Assembly (NCBI RefSeq): GCF_005503365.1
Contig: NZ_SCML01000029.1
Span: 1 to 64,000, forward strand
Origin: Hydrogenophaga sp. 2FB
GTDB taxonomy: Bacteria; Pseudomonadota; Gammaproteobacteria; Burkholderiales; Burkholderiaceae_C
Direction of reading: 5' to 3'
DNA length: 64,000 nt
Position 1 is the stretch's first letter. Each line of letters opens with the position of its first letter. The notes under the pieces are model-generated. The model did not search any database. It saw nothing but the letters and a program-made list of their open reading frames with translations, and was not told where the DNA came from. Made by a program: the position numbers and the translations under genes. Below, piece by piece: positions 52,120 through 60,527 of the stretch.

Positions 52120-52244
52120 GGACTTGTCTCCAGAAGGTGGCGGCGCCGTGCATGCGGCCCCGTCGGTGGTGAATGCGAGTCCGGATGCTAGGCAGGCTAC
52201 TCCCATCTGTACAGACGATGACGTGAATTCATAGAATCCATGCC
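52120..52244. promoter_or_regulatory. Divergent control region of the aromatic operon and lysR
   Basis: The 125 bases between the Bug gene and lysR include the palindrome CTGTACAG at 52206-52213 and an AT-rich segment TGAATTCATAG just before lysR. LysR-type regulators usually bind such divergent regions; the exact site is inferred. Confidence 0.45.
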
Positions 52245-53171
52245 ATGGATATCCGAAATGTGGACTTGAACCTGCTCGTGGTGCTGGATGCGCTGTCGCG
52301 CCACCGCAGCGTGGGCCGTGCCGGGGAGGCCCTGGGCCTGAGCCAGCCGGCCACCAGCGCGGCCCTGGCGCGGCTGCGCGTGGTCTTTGACGACGCGCTG
52401 TTCGTGCGCGCCGGCACGCAGATGAAGCCGACGCCGCGCGCGCTCGAACTCGGCCCGGTGGTGCACCGGGTGGTGGAGACGATCAACCACGAGATCCTGC
52501 AGCAGGCCAGCTTTGATCCGGCGCGCGCCGAGCGCAGCTTCACCCTGCTCACGCCCGACATTGGTGAGGTGGCTTTTCTGCCGGGCGTGTTGCGGCGCTT
52601 GCGGCACGAAGCGCCCTCGGTGCGGCTGCACGCGATCGCCAAGCCGCGCGAGGCCGCCGCCGAAGCGCTGGCCTCGGGCGACGCAGATCTGGCGGTGGGC
52701 TTTTTCCCGGATCTGAAGAAAGCCGGGTTCTTCCAGCAGGGTCTGTTCAAGACCTCCTACGCCTGCATCGCCTGCGCGCGCGTGGGGCCGGGTGTGGCGC
52801 GCATGACGCAGAAGCAATACCTGGCCGCGCGCCACGTGGTGGTGCTGCCCGATGGCCGCGAACACCTGCTGGACCGCTACCTCGACACCAAGGGCTGGCG
52901 CCGCCACGTGACGCTGGAACTCTCGCACTTCATGAGCCTGCTCGCGCTGTTGCCGGGCACCGATCTCGTGGCCACGGTGCCGGAAGACATTGCCACCGTG
53001 ATGGAGCGGCACATCCCGATCCAGCGCATTGCGTTGCCGTTCAAGCCTCCGGTGATCGAGGTGCAGCAGTTCTGGCACCGGCGCATGCAGAACGACCCGG
53101 GACACCGCTGGCTGCGGGGCCTGTTCCACGAGGTCAACCGGCGCGAGGCGAACGCGGTGATGCCGCGCTAG
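52245..53171 (+). CDS. LysR-family transcription regulator
   Basis: A 308-residue regulator. HTH at LNLLVVLDALSRHRSVGRAGEALGLSQPATSAALARLRVVFDDALFVR. The C-terminal co-inducer domain is of the NodD/LinR-like PBP type. Divergent from the aromatic operon, which it most likely activates in response to a pathway compound. Confidence 0.93.
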   Translation: MDIRNVDLNLLVVLDALSRHRSVGRAGEALGLSQPATSAALARLRVVFDDALFVRAGTQMKPTPRALELGPVVHRVVETINHEILQQASFDPARAERSFTLLTPDIGEVAFLPGVLRRLRHEAPSVRLHAIAKPREAAAEALASGDADLAVGFFPDLKKAGFFQQGLFKTSYACIACARVGPGVARMTQKQYLAARHVVVLPDGREHLLDRYLDTKGWRRHVTLELSHFMSLLALLPGTDLVATVPEDIATVMERHIPIQRIALPFKPPVIEVQQFWHRRMQNDPGHRWLRGLFHEVNRREANAVMPR

Positions 53172-53178
53172 ACACTTG

Positions 53179-54708
53179 CTAGCCCTGCGGCGGCTTCTGC
53201 TCGCTGGGGGTTTCCGGCGTGAAGAGTGGCGCGTTGCCAGGGGTGCCCGTGCTCCTGTTCTCGGGCTCGGGCACGAAGGGGCTCAGATCGATCCCACCCA
53301 TGAACATGGGTCCGACGTCGGTGGCCGTTGTGCCGGTCGTGCTGGTGGTTGCCGTGGTACTGGTGGTGGAGGTTGTTGTGGTTATCGCGGTGGACGTGGT
53401 CGTGGTGGTCGCCCCGGAACGCGCGTTCCTTGCCGCCTCAAAAGCTTTGGACGCGCCGGCCGGCCGTCCGTGCGGCCGCTTCCACGAGACCACCGTGGTC
53501 GATGGCGTCCTCGGCCAGCAAGCGCTTTATCGCGTCGACGTCGTCGTTTTCGTTCGCCTGCCACAGCAGCGCGTTCGCGCCGTAGGCATTCTTCGCGTTC
53601 AGAACTCGCTCGTTGACATCGCTGGCGACCTGCAGCGAAGACGCCATCGATGCGGTCGCGGCAACGTTTTGGGCGCGGCGATTGCGCGCGGCGAGCGCTT
53701 CAAAAAGCCCGTTGGCGTGGTCCTTCAGTGCGTTGAACGTCTCGAACGCCAGGGTGCGGGCGTCCTGATCGACGTCGTTGCCAAAATACAGCTCGAAACC
53801 CTCCGGTGGGTCCTCGGTGTCTTCGGAGCCCGGGTCGTTGTGCATGAAGCCGTGGACGCGGCCGTCGCTGGTGCGCAGGTAGTCGTCGTCGAACTGGTCG
53901 GGCAGCAGGATGGTTTCCAGCGTGGAGTTCGTCTTCAGGGCGTCCAGCAGGATGACGGTCGACGCCAGGTCGATGTAGCACCTGGAAAGACCAGGTGCTT
54001 CAGCGTCTTGTTGTCTTTGAGCGCCGCGAAGAGGGCGTTCAGGATGCCGGGCGCGAAGGGGAGTCCATGGAACGTCAGCGACTCCAGGCGAAAGTTCGGG
54101 CTCGCCAGCGCTGTCGCCAGGGATCTCGACGGCATGACCATGTCGAGATCGCCACCGGCCAGGCGAACGAAGTCGCTCATGGCTTCGCCCGCTGTCCTGG
54201 ATGGCAGGCCTTCCGTCCACTTGAAATGCCGATGTGCGTGAGCGTTTTGCAAGCCACCAGGCCGTCCGCCAGCGTCGCGTAACTCGCCAGGTCCTGTTCG
54301 TCGGGCCTCGATCATCTCGAGCGGGGAGGTGGGCTTCCAATCGGCCGGCAACTCGAGGACCCATGAACTCTTGAAGGGCGTTCCGTCGGCCTCCGCGGCC
54401 GACTCCTGAATCTGGTTGTACGCCGAGAAGACATCCACGAACACCGCATACGCCTCACAGCGGATCAGTTCGTTGAACACGAACGTCGCCGTGGCGAGGT
54501 CGTGGGGGAATTGCTTGCCGGTGGCGACAAATCCGAGAAAGTCTTCCACTGCCGCGTGGTCCTGCAAGTGCAGGTCCCGCGCGGCCACCAGCCACTGCTT
54601 CAGCGTCTCGACCTGATCTTGTCGCGGCCGCTTCGCCGCGTTCTGCTCGATGTAGGGATTGGGGCGCTTGGGTCCTTCGGGGGAGTCGGGACTGGGGTTG
54701 GTGCGCAT
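53179..54708 (-). pseudogene. Frameshifted leucine-rich-repeat / ankyrin-like protein gene
   Basis: From ATG 54708 (GAGGTGG just upstream) to TAG 53179 lie exactly 510 codons, but the coding signal changes frame about four times: near 54305, 54225, 53990 and 53475, in two compensating pairs. Pieces in order: a Pro/Lys-rich N-terminus (RPNPYIEQNAAKRPRQDQ), a helical region, then ribonuclease-inhibitor-type LRRs (LADGLVACKTLTHIGIS; FRLESLTFHGLPF; KDNKTLKHL; LLDALKTNSTLETILLP), an ankyrin-like segment (NALLWQANENDDVDAIKRLL) and a Thr-rich low-complexity stretch before the end. Eukaryote-like LRR proteins of this kind can be type III effectors (inference). Base composition and codon use look less GC-biased than neighbours. 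Confidence 0.7.
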
Positions 54709-54796
54709 GTCCACCTCGCGTGTTGAACGGCAACGCGCCGTTTTGACAGTTGAGTGGCGCGCAGGCCCCTGCAGTTCCACGCCGCAGCCGACGGGA

Positions 54797-55219
54797 TCAG
54801 CCGCTGACGAGACCCGCCGCCGCCACGCCGGTCATGCAGATCAACTCGTCCTCATCGCCGGTGCCGCCGCTGGCGCCCACCGCGCCGAGCAGTTGGCCTT
54901 GCGCGTTCTTGATCACCACCGCACCGGTCTGCGGCAGGAACTTGCCGTCGGATGTGGCGGCGAGCGAGACGAAGAAGTTCGGGTTGCCCTTGGCGCGTTC
55001 GCCCAGCGTGCGGCTGGACACGCCCATGCCGACCGCACCCCAGGCCTTCGCCCGCGCAATGTCAAAGCGGAACATGCTCGCGCCGTCTTCGCTGGCGAAG
55101 GCCTTCAGGTTGCCCGACGCGTCGAGCACGGCGATGCCCATGGGCTGGTAACCCATCTCGCGGGATTTCGCGAGAGCGGCGGTGATGATGTGTTGGGCTT
55201 GGTCGAGGGTGAGGTTCAT
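54797..55219 (-). CDS. GlcG/HbpS-family heme-binding protein
   Basis: A 140-residue protein with the GlcG/HbpS fold: LTLDQAQHIITAALAKSREMGYQPMGIAVLDASGNLKAF, RFDIARAKAWGAVGMG, GAVVIKNAQGQLLGAVGASGGTGDED. No signal peptide. Members bind heme or small ligands and often accompany 2-hydroxyacid oxidation genes. It is 35 bases downstream of the Bug gene in the same operon as the ThDP-ALDH fusion. Confidence 0.9.
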   Translation of the reverse strand: MNLTLDQAQHIITAALAKSREMGYQPMGIAVLDASGNLKAFASEDGASMFRFDIARAKAWGAVGMGVSSRTLGERAKGNPNFFVSLAATSDGKFLPQTGAVVIKNAQGQLLGAVGASGGTGDEDELICMTGVAAAGLVSG

Positions 55220-55254
55220 GTTGAGAGGGGGTTGATGGGTTGTTGCGGGTCGCG

Positions 55255-56235
55255 TCAATCTTCCGGCTTGAAACCGGTGACCTTCACCACGTTGCCCCAG
55301 AAAGCGTGATTCTCACGGATGGCTTTGGTCAGGCCTTCGGGCGACACCCGCATGACCTCCAGGCCGTTCTTGTCGATCACGTCCTTCATCGCCGGCGCAG
55401 CCAGCGCGTCGTTCACGGCCGCGTTGAGCGCGGCCACCTTGGCCTTGTCCATGCCGGCCGGGCCGTACCACCCGAGCCAGTCGACGAAGGCGACGTCCTT
55501 GTAGCCGAGTTCGGTCAGCGTGGGCGTGTCGGGCAGGGCCTTCCAGCGCGTCGGCGCCGAGACCGCGAGCGCGCGCAAGCTGCCCGAGCGGATGTGTGGC
55601 AGCACCTCGCTCACCACGTTGAAGCTGACCGGGATCTGGCCACCGCGCAGGTCGGTGAGCAGCGGCGCGCCGCCCTTGTACGGCACGGCCTGCATGTCCA
55701 CGCCGGATTGTTTGCCCAGCATCGCGCCGGCCAGGTGCAGCGAGGAGCCCGTGGCCGGCACGCCGTAGTTGGCCTGGCCCGGGTTGGCCTTGGCCCACTT
55801 CAGGTAGTCGGCCACGGTGCGGATCTCGGCCGGCAGGCCCGGGCCGGCGGTGAACACCGCCGTATAGGTGCACAGACCGGCGATGCACGTGAAGTCCGCC
55901 AGCGTGTCGTAGGGCAGCTTCTTGAAGACGTGCGGGTGCAGCGTCATCACCGAACTCGGGCAGCCGAACAGGGTGTTGCCGTCGGGCGCGGAACGCTTGA
56001 CGAACTCGGCCGCGATGCGGCCACCCGCGCCGGGCTTGCTGTCGTAAATGATGGGCTGCGGGTACTTGCCGCGCAGTTGGTCGATCAGCGGCCGCGCGAC
56101 CTGGTCGCCCAGGCCGCCACCGACCGGGAAGCCCGACCACAGGGTCGCGTTGGCGGGCGCCTGCGCCCACACCGGCAAGCCCGTGGTGGCCAGGCCGCCG
56201 AGGGCCGCGCCGCGAAGAAGGGTTCTGCGTTGCAT
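55255..56235 (-). CDS. Tripartite tricarboxylate transporter substrate-binding protein (Bug)
   Basis: A 326-residue periplasmic receptor with Tat-like signal MQRRTLLRGAALGGLATTGLPVWAQ. Then SGFPVGGGLGDQVARPLIDQL, YDSKPGAGGRIAAEFV, LKWAKANPGQANYGVPATGSSLHLAG and VPYKGGAPLLTDLRGGQIP are typical Bug motifs. It starts 36 bases after the ThDP-ALDH fusion gene and probably captures the acid that this fusion metabolises. Confidence 0.92.
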   Translation of the reverse strand: MQRRTLLRGAALGGLATTGLPVWAQAPANATLWSGFPVGGGLGDQVARPLIDQLRGKYPQPIIYDSKPGAGGRIAAEFVKRSAPDGNTLFGCPSSVMTLHPHVFKKLPYDTLADFTCIAGLCTYTAVFTAGPGLPAEIRTVADYLKWAKANPGQANYGVPATGSSLHLAGAMLGKQSGVDMQAVPYKGGAPLLTDLRGGQIPVSFNVVSEVLPHIRSGSLRALAVSAPTRWKALPDTPTLTELGYKDVAFVDWLGWYGPAGMDKAKVAALNAAVNDALAAPAMKDVIDKNGLEVMRVSPEGLTKAIRENHAFWGNVVKVTGFKPED

Positions 56236-56271
56236 GTCTTGTCTCCTAACTCGTTGTGGAACTGAAGTGGA

Positions 56272-59200
56272 TCAGAAGGGGTAGTGGCGCGGCGTGGTCT
56301 GCAAGGTGATCCAGCGCAACTCGGTGAACGCCTCGATGCCGGCCTTGCCGCCGAAGCGCCCGTAGCCCGAGGCCTTCACGCCGCCAAACGGCATCTGCGC
56401 TTCGTCGTGCACGGTCGGGCCGTTGACATGGCAGATGCCGGACTCGATGCGTTGCGCCACCTGCAGCGCGCGCCCGGCATCGCGGCCGAACACCGCGGCC
56501 GACAGGCCATACGGGTTGTCGTTCGCGCAGGCCACGGCCGCGTCCACGCCGTTCACGCGCACCACCGGTTTGACCGGGCCGAAGCTCTCGTCGTGGTAGA
56601 TGTTCATCTCGCGCGTCACGTGGTCGAGCACGGTCGCGGGCATCAGCGTGTTCTCGGCCTTGCCGCCGCAGACCAGCGTGGCGCCCTTGGCCAGCGCGTC
56701 GTCGATCAGCGCGTTGCAACGCTCGACGGTGCGCATGTCGACCACCGAGCCGAGCACGGTCGGTCCCTTGCGCGGGTCACCGAGTGGCAGGCCCACGGCG
56801 CGCGCGGCCAGCTTGGCGACGAAGGCGTCGGCCACGCTGTCGTCGACGACGATGCGCTCGGTCGACATGCAGATCTGGCCCGAGTTGGCGAAGCTGCCGA
56901 AGATCGCGCCGTCCACCGCCGCGTCGAGATCCGCATCGTCGAGCACCACGAAGGGCGCTTTGCCACCCAGTTCGAGCACCACCGGCTTGAGGTGCTTCGC
57001 ACAGGTCTGCGCGATCAGTTTGCCCACACCGGTGGAACCGGTGAAGTTCACGCGGCGCACGGCCGGGTGCGCCACCATCGCTTCCACCACGGTGGCCGCA
57101 TCGGCCGGCGCGTTGGTGATGAAGTTCACCACGCCGGGTGGAAAGCCCGCGTCGTGCAGCGCGTCGATGATCAGGCCGTGCGTGGCCGGGCAGAGTTCGG
57201 AGCCTTTGAGCACCACGGTGTTGCCGCAGGCCAGCGGTGTGGCGATGGCGCGCACGGCGAGGATGACGGGCGCGTTCCACGGTGCGATGCCCAGCACCAC
57301 GCCGGCCGGCACGCGCAGGCCCATGGCCAGGCTGCCAGGCACGTCGGACGGGATCACCTCGCCGCTGATCTGCGTCGTGATGGCCGCCGCTTCCTGCAGC
57401 ATGCCGGCGGCCAGGTGCACGTTGAAGCCGGCCCAGGGCGCGGCCGCGCCGGTCTCACCCGCCATGGCGGCGGTGAACTGCGCGGCGCGCGCTTCGAGCG
57501 CGGTGGCGGCCTTGAGCAGCAGCGCGCGCCGCTCGCCCGGGCCGGTGGCCGACCAGGCGGGGAAGGCGGCAGCGGCAGCGTCCACCGCGCGCACCGCGTC
57601 CTGCTCCGTGGCGGCCGGTGCGCGCGTGGCCACCTGGCCGTCCAGCGGGTTGCGCCGCTCGAAAGTCTTGCCCGATTCGGCGGCGGCTTTTTCGCCGCCG
57701 ATCAGCATGCGGATGTCGTTCAACAGTTTCTCCTTGGGGGTTTCGACACGGGTCAGCGACTGAAAGCCGTACTTGTTCATGCTGACGAATTGGCCCACGG
57801 CGGGGTGGGGAAGGAACCGGGTGCGGCAGTCGAGCACGGCGGGCAGGCCGGAGTCGATCGCGCGCTGCAGGGCGGCGGCGATGTCGCCGGCGCGCGTGAC
57901 CACCTCGCCGTGGCAACCGAAGCCGCGCGCGATGGCCGCGTAGTCGGTGTCTTCCAGCGCGGTGGCCATCTCGAAATCCAGGCCCGCTTTCTGGCCCATG
58001 CGGATCACGCCCCAGGCCGCGTTGTTGTGGACCACGGTGATGACGGGCAGGCGGTAGCGGCGCGCGGTGTCCAGTTCGTTGAGCGTGAAGCCGAACGCGC
58101 CGTCGCCGGTGATGTTGAGCACGGTCTGGTGCGGGAATTGCGACTTCAGCGCGATCGCCGCCGGCAGGCCGTAGCCGAGGTGGGCCATGCCGGGTTCGTG
58201 GAAGCGCGTGCGCACACCGTGCACGGGCGTGAGGTCGTTGCTCCAGAAGGTGGTGTGGCCGCCGTCGTAGACCGCGAGCGCGTCGTGCGGCATGGCATCG
58301 CCCACGGCCTTGGCCAGCGCGGCGGGGTGCATGGTTTCTTCGGTGTCGGCGGCCATCACGGCCAGCTTGCGTTCGTAGCGCGCGCGCACCGCGCGGACCT
58401 CGGACAACCACGAACGGTGCGGCGGCGCTTCGTCGCCGAGTGCGGCCAGCAGATCGCGCAAGGCCTCGCCCGCGTCGGCCTGCATGGCGATCTCATGCAC
58501 CGCGGCACCGCCGAGCGCGGAGGGGTCGACGTTGATGTTGATGAGCCGGTGGTGGCGCCGCGCCAGCGCGCCGCGCTCGTCCCACATCCACGAAGACCAG
58601 CGGCAACCGATGCTGACGATCACGTCGGCGCGCTCGAAGGCCACTTTCACCGCCTCGCCCGCGATGATGCCGCCGTGGCCGATGAAAAACGGGCTGTCCG
58701 ACGGCACCACGCCCAGCGCCATCTGCGTGGGCACCACTGGCGCGTTCAACCGCTGCGCGAGCGCGCGCAGCGCATCCGCCGCACCGGCCGCCACCACGCC
58801 ACCCCCGCCCACGATGAGCGGGCGTTTCGCGCCACGCAGCAAGGCCACCGCCGCGTCCACCAGGGCGGCGGCCGGGCGCGGGCCCAGCGTGGCGCGGTAG
58901 CGCTGCGGCGCCAGCTCGAACTCGTCGGCCGCGAAGGCGTGCACCTCGCCCAGCACGTCCTGTGGAATGTCCAGGTGCACCGGGCCGGGCCTCCCGCTCA
59001 GCGCCTCGCGAAACGCGCGCCGCGCCAGCTCGGGCATGCGGCGCCCGTCGTTCACCACGGCGTTCCATTTGGTCAGGGGCGCGGTGACCGCGCGCGTGTC
59101 CATGTCCATGAACACGCCGTTGTGCGGGTAGGCGCTGGCGCGGTGCTGGTTGGTGGTTATCGCCAGCAGCGGCAGGTTGTTGTTGAACGCCACGCCCAGG

Positions 59201-59514
59201 CCCGAGGCCATGTTCAGACCGCCCGGCCCCAGTTCGCCCACGGCCACCGCGAGCTTGCCGGTGCCGGCGTGCAGCGCGGCCGCCATCATCGGCCCGGCGG
59301 CTTCGTGGCGCACACCGATGAAACGGATGCGCGGCTCCCGGCTGAGCGCATGGAACAGCGGCGAGAGCTTGCCGCCGACGATGCCGAACACCGTGTCCAC
59401 GCCCTCGGCCAGCAGCACCTGCACCAAGGCCTGCGCGCCGTTGAGGCGCAACGGCGGGCGCTGTGTGGCGGGCGCCTGCGCGGCAGGGGCATCGAGCGGT
59501 GGGTTGCGGGTCAT
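56272..59514 (-). CDS. ThDP-dependent decarboxylase fused to aldehyde dehydrogenase
   Basis: A 1080-residue single polypeptide. Residues 1-585: a complete ThDP enzyme of the acetolactate-synthase/2-oxo-acid-decarboxylase fold, with catalytic Glu71 (VRHEAAG), central FAD/nucleotide-fold-like domain (LIVGGGGVVAAGA) and the ThDP motif GDG 470-472 to NN 497-498. Residues 586-602: linker. Residues 603-1080: a complete aldehyde dehydrogenase with Glu848 (VLELGGKAPF) and nucleophile Cys882 (SGQICMS), plus FTGSTGVGK. The likely reaction is 2-oxo acid to aldehyde plus CO2, then aldehyde to acid, with channelling. No stop or frameshift lies between; Met603 could also serve as an internal start. The substrate (arylglyoxylate, arylpyruvate or other) is unknown. 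First gene of the operon with Bug and glcG, divergent from AraC. Confidence 0.9.
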   Translation of the reverse strand: MTRNPPLDAPAAQAPATQRPPLRLNGAQALVQVLLAEGVDTVFGIVGGKLSPLFHALSREPRIRFIGVRHEAAGPMMAAALHAGTGKLAVAVGELGPGGLNMASGLGVAFNNNLPLLAITTNQHRASAYPHNGVFMDMDTRAVTAPLTKWNAVVNDGRRMPELARRAFREALSGRPGPVHLDIPQDVLGEVHAFAADEFELAPQRYRATLGPRPAAALVDAAVALLRGAKRPLIVGGGGVVAAGAADALRALAQRLNAPVVPTQMALGVVPSDSPFFIGHGGIIAGEAVKVAFERADVIVSIGCRWSSWMWDERGALARRHHRLININVDPSALGGAAVHEIAMQADAGEALRDLLAALGDEAPPHRSWLSEVRAVRARYERKLAVMAADTEETMHPAALAKAVGDAMPHDALAVYDGGHTTFWSNDLTPVHGVRTRFHEPGMAHLGYGLPAAIALKSQFPHQTVLNITGDGAFGFTLNELDTARRYRLPVITVVHNNAAWGVIRMGQKAGLDFEMATALEDTDYAAIARGFGCHGEVVTRAGDIAAALQRAIDSGLPAVLDCRTRFLPHPAVGQFVSMNKYGFQSLTRVETPKEKLLNDIRMLIGGEKAAAESGKTFERRNPLDGQVATRAPAATEQDAVRAVDAAAAAFPAWSATGPGERRALLLKAATALEARAAQFTAAMAGETGAAAPWAGFNVHLAAGMLQEAAAITTQISGEVIPSDVPGSLAMGLRVPAGVVLGIAPWNAPVILAVRAIATPLACGNTVVLKGSELCPATHGLIIDALHDAGFPPGVVNFITNAPADAATVVEAMVAHPAVRRVNFTGSTGVGKLIAQTCAKHLKPVVLELGGKAPFVVLDDADLDAAVDGAIFGSFANSGQICMSTERIVVDDSVADAFVAKLAARAVGLPLGDPRKGPTVLGSVVDMRTVERCNALIDDALAKGATLVCGGKAENTLMPATVLDHVTREMNIYHDESFGPVKPVVRVNGVDAAVACANDNPYGLSAAVFGRDAGRALQVAQRIESGICHVNGPTVHDEAQMPFGGVKASGYGRFGGKAGIEAFTELRWITLQTTPRHYPF

Positions 59515-59630
59515 GGAAAAATCGGGTCGGTCATTCGAGGAACGGATGATGCGTGGCCACCGCGCACAAAGCGATGGACGATTCGGCCCGACCCTTGTAG
59601 TTTTCCGGCATCCGATGACAATCGCTCTCC

Positions 59631-60527
59631 ATGAACGCCTCTCCGCTGCTTTTGGTTCCCTTCCGCGAAGTTCGCCACGATCAGCCGGACGACTGCCTGC
59701 ACTACGAATCCGTCGCCGTGCGGGGTGCGGAGATGGACTGGACGATTCCGGCGCACCGCCATGAGGGTTTGCACCAGTTCCAGATGCTTGAGCAAGGCGG
59801 CGTGCGCGGCACCATCGACGGGCGCGAATTCGAGGCCCAAGCGCCGGTGCTGCTGATGCTCGCGCCCGGTTCGGTGCATGGTTTCACCTACACGCCCGAC
59901 ACGGTGGGCCATCAGGTCACCGTGCCCACCGCGACGCTGCGGCAACTGCTGGGCGGCTCGAACCTCGCCGACACCGAGCTCGCCACCTCGTGCGTGCTGC
60001 CGGACATCGAGGGGCAAGGCATGGTCGAGAGCCGACAGCTGTTTGCCCAGGTCGAGCGCGAGTTCCGCACCCAGAGCCCGGGCCGCGTGCACGCCTTGCT
60101 CGCCTGCGCCACGCTGCTGGCGGTGCAGTTTCTGCGGCACCGCGGCGAGCACTTCCGCCGCGAACGCGGGCAGGGCGCGCGCGACGCGCTGCTGCAGCGC
60201 TACCGCGCGCTGGTGGAGCAGCACTACCGCGAGCACCAGCCCTTGTCGTTCTATGCCGACACGCTCGGCGTCACGCCCGACCACCTCAGCCGCACCTGCC
60301 GTGGCGCCACGAAACAATCGGCGCTGCACATCCTGCACGAACGCCTGATGCTGGAAGCGCGTCGCTTGCTGGCGTACTCGTCGATGCCCGTCACCGAGGT
60401 GGCGCAGCAACTCGGCTACGACGACGCGGCCTACTTCAGCAAATTCTTCAGCCGCTGCGTGGGCAATACGCCGTCGGAATACCGGACGCTAGTGGCCAGT
60501 GGCGTGCGCGGCGGGATGGCCCTGTGA
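59631..60527 (+). CDS. AraC-family regulator (PobR/HpaA-like)
   Basis: A 298-residue regulator with an N-terminal cupin (HRHEGLHQFQMLEQGGVRGTIDGREF) and C-terminal AraC double HTH (LSFYADTLGVTPDHLSRTCRGATKQSALHILHERLMLEARRLLAYSSMPVTEVAQQLGYDDAAYFSKFF). The layout matches PobR/HpaA-type regulators responsive to aromatic acids. It is divergent from the ThDP-ALDH gene across 116 bases and so likely controls it. Its stop overlaps the GTG of the next gene. Confidence 0.9.
   Translation: MNASPLLLVPFREVRHDQPDDCLHYESVAVRGAEMDWTIPAHRHEGLHQFQMLEQGGVRGTIDGREFEAQAPVLLMLAPGSVHGFTYTPDTVGHQVTVPTATLRQLLGGSNLADTELATSCVLPDIEGQGMVESRQLFAQVEREFRTQSPGRVHALLACATLLAVQFLRHRGEHFRRERGQGARDALLQRYRALVEQHYREHQPLSFYADTLGVTPDHLSRTCRGATKQSALHILHERLMLEARRLLAYSSMPVTEVAQQLGYDDAAYFSKFFSRCVGNTPSEYRTLVASGVRGGMAL

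Noticed and set aside
53280..53420. Possible short tandem repeat or CRISPR-like array in the Thr-rich region
   Set aside because: The GTG/GTT-rich pattern encodes the Thr run of the decayed LRR gene; there are no spacers.
56284..59634. Open frame of 1116 codons antisense to the ThDP-ALDH fusion
   Set aside because: Composition and lack of motifs mark it as a GC-driven shadow.
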